Origin: an uncultured Taibaiella sp.
Lineage (GTDB): Bacteria; Bacteroidota; Bacteroidia; Chitinophagales; Chitinophagaceae
Assembly: GCA_946886975.1 (NCBI GenBank)
Contig: CAMPJV010000049.1
Coordinates: 1 to 11,959 of the forward strand
Direction: 5' to 3'
Length of the DNA: 11,959 bases
Part shown: positions 1 through 6,054 of the stretch, piece after piece
How positions within the stretch are numbered: the stretch's first letter is position 1
Layout: the number at the start of each line of letters is the position of its first letter
Notes under the pieces: model-generated
The model's input: only the letters and a program-made list of their open reading frames with translations
The model's database searches: none
What the model was told of the DNA's origin: nothing
Program-made: the position numbers and the translations under genes

Positions 1-72
1 GTCTCTGATGCTCTGGTAAAATCCGTCCACAAGGACCTTTATGTCTTCTATGTGAGAAATTTCTTTTTGCAT
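1..72 (-). CDS. Truncated hemoglobin-like protein, N-terminal fragment (cut by window edge)
   Basis: Reading the minus strand from the ATG at 72-70 gives 24 codons with no stop before the window ends: MQKEISHIEDIKVL, then VDGFYQSIRD. The pattern 'DIxxLVxxFYxxIRxD' is the usual opening of group III truncated hemoglobins of Bacteroidota, where the first helix carries a conserved FY. Those proteins are about 120-130 residues, cytoplasmic, bind heme, and have a debated role in oxygen or NO chemistry. The heme-binding His would lie outside the window, so it cannot be checked. A TAnnTTTG -7-like box lies 58 nt upstream, which supports a gene beginning here. The family call rests on a short stretch of similarity from memory and is moderate; that a coding region starts here is more certain. 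Confidence 0.6.
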   Translation of the reverse strand, partial: MQKEISHIEDIKVLVDGFYQSIRD

Positions 73-130
73 ACGTGCTTAGCCCCTTTTTACTAAAAGC
101 TCCATTATTGTTGATTACCAGTGTCTTCCG

Positions 131-138
131 CAAAAATA
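131..138 (-). promoter_or_regulatory. Candidate -7 box (TATTTTTG) for the globin-like gene
   Basis: On the minus strand this octamer is TATTTTTG, a full match to the Bacteroidota -7 consensus TAnnTTTG. It lies 58 nt before the ATG of the globin-like gene, so a normal 5' leader of about 50 nt would result. I see no good TTG/TTTG -33 element at 19-21 nt upstream, so this is a partial promoter match only. Confidence 0.35.
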
Positions 139-316
139 CGACAATCTGAAGCTTTTTGACTGATACTCGTATAAGGCAACTCGATTGCTACTGCCCGGCA
201 AATACTGGCCTTGGTTGTTATTCCATTGTTAATCGGCTCCCTTTGCACCTCAATGGCACCAAGGTTATAGCTGATAGCGAACGCAGTAGGAATGCTGCTC
301 CAAGAAATGATTAGAA

Positions 317-532
317 ATGTACTTTAGAATAGTCTTTTTGAAGAATCAGATAACCTCATGCTCCGAGGTCTGGGAAGTCGCAAATGAGGTACCTTTTTAT
401 ACTCACGATAATGGGCAATTGATATTTGCCCTGGTAAAGGCTGAGGATGAGGACGAGGCTAGAAAAATGGCGCTCTCCTTGGTGGATGAGGTGACGCAGT
501 CTCAATCCCAGGATCAGAACTCGCATGAATAG
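317..532 (+). CDS. Small hypothetical protein (71 aa)
   Basis: An ATG-started reading frame of 71 codons. I do not recognise a family. The protein begins with a mixed hydrophobic/basic segment (MYFRIVFLKNQ), has a central aromatic and polar part, and an acidic helix-like stretch around residues 41-58 (KAEDEDEARKMALSLVDEV), ending in a Gln/Ser-rich polar tail. There is no signal peptide, membrane segment or Cys motif. It is soluble and acidic by appearance. No Shine-Dalgarno sequence precedes it, as is common in Bacteroidota, and the 244 bases between it and the globin-like gene show no other coding feature. The gene stands alone: 112 bp separate it from the next plus-strand gene. The regular amphipathic C-terminal helix argues that it is coding, but a chance frame cannot be excluded. 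Confidence 0.5.
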   Translation: MYFRIVFLKNQITSCSEVWEVANEVPFYTHDNGQLIFALVKAEDEDEARKMALSLVDEVTQSQSQDQNSHE

Positions 533-616
533 TAGGAGCCGTCATTGATTGTCCGGACGCACAATTGATCCTTTAACATTTCTTAGCAAAGTCTGGCAAC
601 GCCTTTGCCTTATACC

Positions 617-643
617 TCCTGTACAAACGTAAAAACTACAGGA
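617..643 (+). promoter_or_regulatory. Inverted repeat just before the start codon of the low-complexity protein gene
   Basis: TCCTGTA (617-623) and TACAGGA (637-643) are perfect 7-bp inverted arms separated by 13 nt. The right arm ends one base before the ATG at 645. In RNA this would fold into a hairpin whose 3' arm occupies the ribosome landing zone, so it could lower or tune initiation. It could also be a protein-binding site in DNA. It is short and may be chance. Confidence 0.3.
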
Positions 644-644
644 T

Positions 645-1097
645 ATGAGACTTAAGACAATAGCGATCGCATTAGTAGCCCTGGCTATGAACATGGGAAT
701 ATCAGCTGAAGCTTCTGCTAACCACGGAAACGGCAAAGGGAAGGGAAAGGCTAAAGGACATTACAAGCAGGCTCAGAAGCAGGCAGCCAAGCAGCAGCGT
801 TTTGAGCGGGCTCACGTTTATCAGCAGCAGCGGATCAATACTTCCAGGATTGAGCAGGAGCGGATAGCCCGTATGGAGCAGCAACGTATCGCTCAGGAAA
901 GGGAGATGCAGAGGCAGCGTGATATTCAGTGGCAGCAGGAGCGTCAGCGTCAGGCAGATTACGAACGCCAGAGACAAATGGAACAGCAGCAGCCTGCTGG
1001 TAACGGTGGCGGTATAGGTGACATTCTCGGAGGACTTCTGGGCGGAGGTGCCTTAGATGGCATCCTCGGCGGAGGCGGACTCAACGGAATATTTTAA
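645..1097 (+). CDS. Secreted low-complexity protein: Q/R-rich coiled region plus Gly-rich tail
   Basis: A 150-residue protein of no family I can name. Residues 1-25 form a signal peptide: basic start (MRLK), hydrophobic core (TIAIALVALAM) and an ASA cleavage site. Residues 26-38 are Gly/Lys-rich (NHGNGKGKGKAKG). Residues about 41-117 are a highly charged, Gln- and Arg-rich segment with almost no Gly or Pro, likely one long helix or coiled coil. Residues 119-150 are a Gly-rich tail with repeated GG-I/L-x-GG motifs (IGDILGG, LLGGG, ILGGGG) ending in NGIF. The product is presumably periplasmic or outer-membrane associated; the Gly/Leu tail could insert in or associate with a membrane, but this is inference. 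The gene stands alone and is closed by a strong terminator 18 nt after its stop codon. The clear signal peptide and terminator make it a real gene despite its composition. Confidence 0.8.
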   Translation: MRLKTIAIALVALAMNMGISAEASANHGNGKGKGKAKGHYKQAQKQAAKQQRFERAHVYQQQRINTSRIEQERIARMEQQRIAQEREMQRQRDIQWQQERQRQADYERQRQMEQQQPAGNGGGIGDILGGLLGGGALDGILGGGGLNGIF

Positions 1098-1115
1098 TAG
1101 CATAAACCAGCAATC

Positions 1116-1151
1116 AACGGCCAACTGTGAACCAGTTGGCCGTTTCTTTTT
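1116..1151 (+). terminator. Intrinsic terminator after the low-complexity protein gene
   Basis: AACGGCCAACTG (1116-1127) and CAGTTGGCCGTT (1133-1144) form a perfect 12-bp stem with the 5-nt loop TGAAC, followed by TCTTTTT. The T tract is on the plus-strand 3' side only, so it ends transcription from the gene stopping at 1097. It also separates that transcript from the minus-strand VOC gene whose stop codon is six bases downstream. Confidence 0.9.
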
Positions 1152-1156
1152 ACAGC

Positions 1157-1570
1157 CTATCCACTGCGGCTGTAGTTCAGTAGCCAGTGTACGCCATAGC
1201 GGTCAGTGAGGTCTCCAAAAACGGATCCGGAAAAGGTTTCCTCCAGGGGGTGTGTAGCCTTTCCTCCTGAGAGAAGCGCACTGTAGCATATATTTATCTC
1301 ATCTTCACTCGCGCAGTTCAGCATTAGGGAGACTGCATTTCCCTTGTTGAGCCCTGCATCGCTCACCATGTCCGATGCCATCAGTACAAGATCGCCGCGG
1401 GTAAGCGTAGAATGTAAAATATTGTGCTTCATGGATGTTGGCAATACCCTGGCCATTGGGGATTGTTCCAGGCTTTGGAGGGTAAGCTCTCCACCAAGAC
1501 TGTCTTTATAGAAGGTCATCGCCTCCCTGCAGTTTCCGTTGAAAGTCAAATATGCAATAATCTTTGCCAT
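1157..1570 (-). CDS. PhnB-like VOC (glyoxalase-fold) family protein
   Basis: A 137-residue cytoplasmic protein of the PhnB-like branch of the vicinal oxygen chelate superfamily. Seen in the sequence: the opening 'AYLTFNGNCREAMTFYKDSLGGEL' type region (residues 6-29, split here only for description), the central HSTLTRGDLVLMASD strand pair (53-67), and the C-terminal signature FGDLTDRYGVHWLLNY (118-133), which corresponds to the FGxxxDxFGxxW motif of this group. Length fits the family (about 135-150). Members are often annotated as '3-demethylubiquinone methyltransferase-like' but have no established methyltransferase activity, so a substrate should not be assigned. A candidate TAnnTTTG box (TAGATTTG) lies 36 nt upstream and AAGGA lies close to the ATG. 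The gene is divergent from the GlxA-like regulator, which may control it. Confidence 0.88.
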   Translation of the reverse strand: MAKIIAYLTFNGNCREAMTFYKDSLGGELTLQSLEQSPMARVLPTSMKHNILHSTLTRGDLVLMASDMVSDAGLNKGNAVSLMLNCASEDEINICYSALLSGGKATHPLEETFSGSVFGDLTDRYGVHWLLNYSRSG

Positions 1571-1606
1571 TGCTGATCCTTAAGGCTGTCTATCAACCAT
1601 TAAAAG

Positions 1607-1614
1607 CAAATCTA
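1607..1614 (-). promoter_or_regulatory. Candidate -7 box (TAGATTTG) for the PhnB-like gene
   Basis: The minus strand reads TAGATTTG, matching TAnnTTTG, 36 nt before the ATG at 1570. That implies a leader of about 30 nt. No clear -33 TTG is seen at the usual spacing. Confidence 0.4.
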
Positions 1615-1662
1615 CTTCGTAAGCCGTTGGTTATAGAGGGTTGTTTACGACTCTTTCGGTGG

Positions 1663-1693
1663 TTGAAAACGAATAGCGCTTTTCTTATCTTTA
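1663..1693 (+). promoter_or_regulatory. Candidate promoter of the GlxA-like regulator gene (TTG-N20-TATCTTTA)
   Basis: TTG at 1663-1665 and TATCTTTA at 1686-1693 are separated by 20 nt, a spacing and sequence close to the Bacteroidota sigma consensus (TTTG about 19-21 nt before TAnnTTTG; last base differs). The box ends only four bases before the ATG at 1698, so the transcript would be leaderless or nearly so. Confidence 0.45.
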
Positions 1694-1697
1694 TTCA

Positions 1698-2675
1698 ATG
1701 AAACGTGTCTCAATCCTCGTTCCTGAGGAAGCAGTCCTTGCCAGCATTGATGATCCGCGCATGATGTTTGCCGGTGTCAACGAATTTCTCGAATCGGAGG
1801 GAAAGCCTGCCATGTTCGACATCCAGCTTGTCGGGCTGAGTAAAGAGGTTCACTTGCATAAAGGGTTGTTCACGGTTCACTCCAGTGCTTTGATCCACGA
1901 AGTGGAAAAAACAGACCTCATTTTCGTCCCTGCGCTGTCCGGCGATCTGGAAAAAGCTCTTGAAAAAAATCGGCCTTTCTTGGCGTGGATTAAAGCTCAG
2001 TATGAAGCCGGTGCTGAGGTGGCGAGTCTTTGCATAGGCACTTTTCTTCTTGCTTCCACAGGTCTGCTGGACGGCAAGGAGTGTTCCACTCACTGGAGAT
2101 ATGCCCAGGAGTTTAGAAAAATGTTCCCTAATGTCACTCTTGTTGATGATAGGATCATAACTGAAGACCAGGGACTTTATACCAGTGGCGGCGCGAATTC
2201 TTACTGGAACCTGCTGTTGTATCTTGTGGAGAAGTTCACCAGTCGCGAAATGGCCATCCTTGCTTCAAAGGTCTATGCGCTGGAAATAGAACGTACCAGC
2301 CAGTCCCCCTTCATCATGTTCAACGGCCAGAAAGAACACGAGGATGAAGATGTCAGGAAAGCCCAGGAGTTCATCGAAAAGAATGTCACAGAGCGTATTT
2401 CTGTTGAAGGTCTCGCCACTATGTACGCTATCGGCAGGCGTAGTTTCGAGAAGCGCTTTAAGAAAGCAACCAACAACACACCGGTGGAATATATTCAAAG
2501 GGTAAAGATAGAAGCGGCAAAGCGACACCTTGAGACGAGTCGGAAAAACGTCAACGAGGTAATGTATGACGTAGGCTACTCTGACACAAAAGCCTTCCGG
2601 ACTATCTTTAAAAGGATCACAGGCCTTTCTCCCATAGAGTACAGGAATAAGTACAATAAAAAGATCATGGTATAG
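1698..2675 (+). CDS. GlxA-family transcriptional regulator (DJ-1/PfpI domain plus AraC-type HTH)
   Basis: A 325-residue regulator with two domains. Residues 1-190 are a DJ-1/PfpI (class I glutamine amidotransferase-like) domain: MKRVSILVPEEA start strand, and the nucleophile-elbow-like segment SLCIGTFLLASTGLLDG with Cys112, followed by the THW motif (His132). Residues about 215-318 are an AraC/XylS DNA-binding domain with both helix-turn-helix units: ISVEGLATMYAIGRRSFEKRF and the conserved NVNEVMYDVGYSD...FRTIFKRITGLSPIEYR. Length matches the GlxA family (about 310-340). In this family the first domain is thought to sense a ligand rather than act as an enzyme; the ligand here is unknown. The first Met is kept because the family starts with this very strand. 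It is divergent from the PhnB-like gene (127 bp between starts), the classic arrangement for a regulator and its target. Confidence 0.93.
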   Translation: MKRVSILVPEEAVLASIDDPRMMFAGVNEFLESEGKPAMFDIQLVGLSKEVHLHKGLFTVHSSALIHEVEKTDLIFVPALSGDLEKALEKNRPFLAWIKAQYEAGAEVASLCIGTFLLASTGLLDGKECSTHWRYAQEFRKMFPNVTLVDDRIITEDQGLYTSGGANSYWNLLLYLVEKFTSREMAILASKVYALEIERTSQSPFIMFNGQKEHEDEDVRKAQEFIEKNVTERISVEGLATMYAIGRRSFEKRFKKATNNTPVEYIQRVKIEAAKRHLETSRKNVNEVMYDVGYSDTKAFRTIFKRITGLSPIEYRNKYNKKIMV

Positions 2676-2706
2676 TAAAGCGGAAGCTGCGGATGTTCAT
2701 CAACGC

Positions 2707-3288
2707 CTACAACCCTGCGTTGCTCCTGAATATCTTCACCGCAATGGCTAGTAATATTACCCCAAAGAACTTCCGGATCACGGATATCCCGGATGGCCCA
2801 AGCACTTTCTCGATAAAGTTGATGGATCGGAGTGTCACATAGACAAATATCAGGTTCAACAGTATGGCAATGAGTATGTTGTATGCATTGTACTCTGCTT
2901 TCAGTGACATCACCGTCGTTAATGTCCCCGACCCGGCAATAATTGGAAACGCTATCGGCACTACCGTCCCGCTCTTGATATCCTTTTCACTGCGGAAGAA
3001 CTCTACCCCCAGCACCATTTCCAGTCCGAGTATAAATATCACAATAGACCCCGCAATCGCGAAGGAATGAATATCCAGCCCCATAAAGTTCAGCATCTGC
3101 TCTCCCACAAAGAAGAATAACAGCATCAGTCCGCCGGACACAAGGGTCGCCTGCGCCGCACTTATGTCACCCATCCTCTTCTTTATAGATATGATCACCG
3201 GAATAGAGCCTAGCACGTCAATGACGGCGAACAGGGTAAAGCTCAGGGTAACGATCTGCGAAAAGTCTATGTTGCTTATTTCAAACAT
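2707..3288 (-). CDS. MarC family (UPF0056) integral membrane protein
   Basis: A 193-residue inner-membrane protein with about six hydrophobic helices and family landmarks: the first helix with LFAVIDVLGSIPVI (residues about 18-33), AGSIVIFILGLEMVLG (79-94), VVPIAFPIIAGSGTLTTVM (109-127), and the last helix FFGVILLAIAVKIF. Length matches MarC proteins (about 190-220). MarC was once linked to multiple antibiotic resistance in E. coli, but that role was not upheld and the transported substrate, if any, is unknown. The gene converges on the GlxA-like regulator with 31 bp between stop codons and no visible terminator there, and diverges from pepT with 85 bp between starts. A TATTTTTG box lies five bases before its ATG. 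Confidence 0.93.
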   Translation of the reverse strand: MFEISNIDFSQIVTLSFTLFAVIDVLGSIPVIISIKKRMGDISAAQATLVSGGLMLLFFFVGEQMLNFMGLDIHSFAIAGSIVIFILGLEMVLGVEFFRSEKDIKSGTVVPIAFPIIAGSGTLTTVMSLKAEYNAYNILIAILLNLIFVYVTLRSINFIEKVLGPSGISVIRKFFGVILLAIAVKIFRSNAGL

Positions 3289-3293
3289 TCCAC

Positions 3294-3301
3294 CAAAAAT
3301 A
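3294..3301 (-). promoter_or_regulatory. Candidate -7 box (TATTTTTG) directly before the MarC-family gene
   Basis: The minus strand has TATTTTTG, a full TAnnTTTG match, ending five bases before the ATG at 3288. If it is the -7 element, transcription would begin at or next to the start codon. A convincing -33 element at the right distance is not seen. Confidence 0.4.
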
Positions 3302-3373
3302 CAATGTTTCCTCCCATGTAGTAAGTTGCTCGCATAATGCTATTTTTACAGCCATCAATTCTCAGATTCTACA

Positions 3374-4621
3374 ATGCTACCTGGTTACAAACATTCAGCA
3401 GCAGACCGTTTCCTACGGTATGTTCAGATAGATACTCAAAGCGACCCCCACTCTCCCTCCCAGCCTTCAACGGAAAAGCAGAAAGACCTCAGCAGGATAC
3501 TTGTTGACGAACTGAGGCAGATCGGTATAGCTGACGCTGAGCTGGATGAGCATGGCTATGTCTACGCTACAATACCTGCGACATCTGATAAGAATGTACC
3601 TGTCCTGTGTTACTGCTCTCACGTAGACACAGCTCCCGATTGCAGCGGAACCGGCGTAAAGCCGATCCTCCACATGGCCTGGGATGGTAAGGACATAGTT
3701 TTACCTGATGATCCCACCGTTGTCATAAGCACTAAAGAACACCCATACCTTAAAGAAAGAATCGGTGACGATATCATCACTGCCTCAGGCACAACACTAT
3801 TGGGCGCCGACGATAAAGCGGGTGTTGCCATAATAATGGACCTCGCCACCTACCTCATTCAGCATCCCGAAATAAAGCATGGCAAGATCCGAATTCTCTT
3901 TACCCCGGATGAGGAGATCGGCCGCGGTGTGAACAAGGTCGATATGGACAAGCTCGGAGCTCAGTATGGCTATACCCTCGACGGCGGTGAGCGCGGGCAC
4001 CTGGAAGGTGAAACGTTCTCCGCAGATGGGGTGACGGTTGTGTTCCATGGGGTAAGCGCCCATCCGGGCTACGCCAAAGACAAGATGGTGAGCGCCATAA
4101 AGGCTGCCTCAGCTTTTGTGGCGAAGCTCCCGAGAAACGAGTGGAACCCGGAGACTACTGAAAAGATGGAGGGCTTTGTTCACCCAACGCAAATAGAAGG
4201 CGTCCTTGAGAAAGCCACGGTCTCCTTCATCATTCGCGACTTTGACACGGCTAAGTTGGCTACACACGAAGAAAGGCTGAGAAGGCTTGTGGACGACACT
4301 GTCCATGAGTTTCCAGGAGTCACTACAGAGTTCATCATAAAGGAGCAGTACCGCAATATGCGGGAGATTCTTGACCATAACCCGCAGGTGATGGACTATG
4401 CCGAAGAGGCCTACAAAAGAGCAGGCATGACGGCCATCCGGATGAGTGTCCGCGGTGGCACTGATGGTTCCCGCCTCAGCTTCATGGGTCTCCCCTGCCC
4501 TAATCTCTTCACCGGCGAGATGGGCATCCATAGCAAGCAGGAATATGTCAGCGTTCAGGACATGGAAAAAGCTGTAGAGACACTCGTCCACCTGGCGCAG
4601 GTTTGGGAAGAAAAAGCATAA
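3374..4621 (+). CDS. pepT: Peptidase T (tripeptide aminopeptidase, M20B)
   Basis: A 415-residue cytoplasmic zinc aminopeptidase that removes the N-terminal residue from tripeptides; E. coli PepT has 408 residues. The two-zinc site is complete by motif: His83 and Asp85 in HVDTAPD, Asp146 in LLGADDKAGVA, Glu180/Glu181 in TPDEEIGRG, Asp203 in TLDGGERG, and His386 in GEMGIHSKQEY. The dimerisation (lid) domain carries the FHGVSAHPGYAKDKMV segment with His230. The RGGTDGSRLSFMGLPCPN motif near residue 360-377 is typical of the family. The start agrees with the family's short N-terminal lead-in before 'AADRFLRYVQIDTQSD'. It is first in a run of four plus-strand genes, with 29 nt to the next, but its product has no evident link to theirs. 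No strong promoter is visible; TATTTTTA at 3341-3348 is a weak candidate. Confidence 0.97.
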   Translation: MLPGYKHSAADRFLRYVQIDTQSDPHSPSQPSTEKQKDLSRILVDELRQIGIADAELDEHGYVYATIPATSDKNVPVLCYCSHVDTAPDCSGTGVKPILHMAWDGKDIVLPDDPTVVISTKEHPYLKERIGDDIITASGTTLLGADDKAGVAIIMDLATYLIQHPEIKHGKIRILFTPDEEIGRGVNKVDMDKLGAQYGYTLDGGERGHLEGETFSADGVTVVFHGVSAHPGYAKDKMVSAIKAASAFVAKLPRNEWNPETTEKMEGFVHPTQIEGVLEKATVSFIIRDFDTAKLATHEERLRRLVDDTVHEFPGVTTEFIIKEQYRNMREILDHNPQVMDYAEEAYKRAGMTAIRMSVRGGTDGSRLSFMGLPCPNLFTGEMGIHSKQEYVSVQDMEKAVETLVHLAQVWEEKA

Positions 4622-4650
4622 CAGCTAAATCATAACATTAGATATTCAGA

Positions 4651-5145
4651 ATGAACCAGCAACTAAAAACAGTACTTCTTACCATCCTTACATTATCAGT
4701 ATTCGTCCTTGCGCTCGTCGAGTTAAGCGGTGTCAGCAAAACTGCATTGATCAATAAATGGGAGGGCACAGATGAGCATTCCCACCATGCACATGATGAC
4801 AACAGCAAGACTCCAACATCCAATCTTCCTAAAACCAGCGTTCAGTTCGAGGACACCAGGCATAGCTTCGGCACTATCACGGAAGGCGAAAAAGTCACAC
4901 ACGCTTATAAGTTTAAGAATACCGGCACCAATCCATTGATCATTTCCAATGCGGTAGCTTCCTGTGGCTGCACTGTGCCTTCATACCCAAAGGAGCCAAT
5001 ACCTCCCGGTGGCAGTGGCGAGATCGTAGTTGAGTTCAACAGCAAAGGTCGCCCCGGTCATCAGCAGAAGAACGTGTTGGTTTACTCCAATGCCGAACAG
5101 GAGTCACTGTCGCTCGGCTTTGACGTAGATGTAACAGAAAACTAA
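4651..5145 (+). CDS. DUF1573 domain protein, membrane-anchored or secreted
   Basis: A 164-residue protein with an N-terminal hydrophobic helix (residues about 7-24, TVLLTILTLSVFVLALVEL) that acts as signal or anchor, a His-rich polar linker (DEHSHHAHDD, residues 41-50), then one DUF1573 domain from about residue 62 to the end. Domain landmarks: VQFEDTRHSFGTITEGE, FKNTGTNPLIISN, SCGCTVPSYPKEPIPPGG with the Cys105-Gly-Cys107 pair, and VEFNSKGRPGHQQKNVLVYSN. The fold is an immunoglobulin-like beta sandwich of the ASH/PapD-like kind. DUF1573 proteins are abundant in Bacteroidota and presumed to sit in the periplasm or outer membrane; no activity is established. There is no lipobox Cys near the hydrophobic segment. 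Only six bases separate its stop from the next gene, so the two are very likely co-transcribed. Confidence 0.92.
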   Translation: MNQQLKTVLLTILTLSVFVLALVELSGVSKTALINKWEGTDEHSHHAHDDNSKTPTSNLPKTSVQFEDTRHSFGTITEGEKVTHAYKFKNTGTNPLIISNAVASCGCTVPSYPKEPIPPGGSGEIVVEFNSKGRPGHQQKNVLVYSNAEQESLSLGFDVDVTEN

Positions 5146-5151
5146 ACCATA

Positions 5152-6054
5152 GTGAGCATCGCCCGCACGTTAAGTAACTACCTGTCTCTCGTCAAGTTCA
5201 GCCACACTGTCTTTGCCCTGCCCTTTGCCCTCGTGGGCTTTACGCTTGGCATTGTCCATCGCCTTTCGCTCGACCCGTCGTGGCATTGGAAGGCTGCTTT
5301 CCTGCCTTTGCTAGTCAAGGTGCTGCTCTGCATGGTCTTCGCAAGAAGCGCCGCCATGGCATTCAATAGATACCTCGACAGAAGGTTCGATGCACTCAAT
5401 CCCCGCACAGCTCAGAGAGAAATACCCGCAGGTGTCATTAAGCCGGAGCATGCCTTGCTGTTCACTATCATCAACAGCGCCCTCTTTATTATCACTACCT
5501 TCTTCATAAACACCACCGTTCTTTATCTCTCCATAATCGCCCTTTTCGTCATCCTCTTCTACAGCTACACCAAGCGGATCACAGCCCTGTGCCACCTCGT
5601 TCTTGGGGTTGGCCTCGCCCTTGCTCCGGTAGGCGCTTACTTGTCCATAGTTCCTGAGTTCAACTGGGTTCCGGTCCTCTTTGCCCTTACTGTGTTTACC
5701 TGGGTAGCCGGCTTCGATATTATCTACGCCCTTCAGGATGAGGAGTTCGACCGTGAGCAGCGTCTCCACTCCATTCCCGCTGCCATCGGAAAGAAGAATG
5801 CCCTCATGGTATCAAATGTGCTTCACTTCCTCAGCGCGTGCTTCATCATGATGGCGGGCCTTGAAGGTGGTTTCCATTGGGTCTTTTGGATCGGAGTGAT
5901 CATATTCATCGCACTCCTTGTCTATCAGCACTTGTTAGTCAAGCCTACTGATCTCAGCAGGGTCAATATGGCCTTCGCAAACACCAACGGCCTTGCCAGC
6001 ATACTTTTCGCCATCTTTGCCATTGTTTCTTTTATTATCCAGCCACACTTATGA
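5152..6054 (+). CDS. UbiA-family prenyltransferase (possible menaquinone-pathway MqnP type)
   Basis: A 300-residue integral membrane prenyltransferase with eight or nine hydrophobic helices. Both Asp-rich motifs that bind Mg and the prenyl diphosphate are present: NRYLDRRFD (Asn72, Asp76, Asp80) and FDIIYALQDEEFD (Asp189, Asp196, Asp200), followed by REQRLHSIPAAIG. This matches the 'ubiA_other' type of 4-hydroxybenzoate polyprenyltransferase-like proteins. Bacteroidota make menaquinone, not ubiquinone, and this subgroup includes MqnP of the futalosine pathway, so a role in menaquinone synthesis is a sound inference but not shown here because no other mqn gene is nearby. The start is GTG; no ATG occurs before residue 61, and the N-terminal LVKFSHTVFALPFAL is a conserved family element, so GTG must be used. 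It overlaps dapB by ATGA, indicating coupled translation. Confidence 0.92.
   Translation: MSIARTLSNYLSLVKFSHTVFALPFALVGFTLGIVHRLSLDPSWHWKAAFLPLLVKVLLCMVFARSAAMAFNRYLDRRFDALNPRTAQREIPAGVIKPEHALLFTIINSALFIITTFFINTTVLYLSIIALFVILFYSYTKRITALCHLVLGVGLALAPVGAYLSIVPEFNWVPVLFALTVFTWVAGFDIIYALQDEEFDREQRLHSIPAAIGKKNALMVSNVLHFLSACFIMMAGLEGGFHWVFWIGVIIFIALLVYQHLLVKPTDLSRVNMAFANTNGLASILFAIFAIVSFIIQPHL

Noticed and set aside
73..316. RNA gene or small ORF in the left intergenic region
   Set aside because: No tRNA cloverleaf, stable hairpin with T tract or convincing coding frame was seen; only a -7-like box was kept.
702..977. Minus-strand Leu/Ser/Pro-rich frame that looks like a membrane protein
   Set aside because: The hydrophobic look comes from reading the Gln/Arg-rich gene backwards (CTG/CTC repeats); the plus-strand gene has a signal peptide and terminator.
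3326..3348. Promoter for pepT (TTG and TATTTTTA)
   Set aside because: Spacing of 12 nt is far from the usual 19-21 and the box lacks the final G.
4109..4591. Minus-strand open frame of 160 codons
   Set aside because: Antisense shadow of pepT; pepT has every zinc-site motif, the shadow has none.
5311..5769. Minus-strand open frame of 152 codons
   Set aside because: Antisense to the prenyltransferase and with Gly/Glu-biased composition; no motif.
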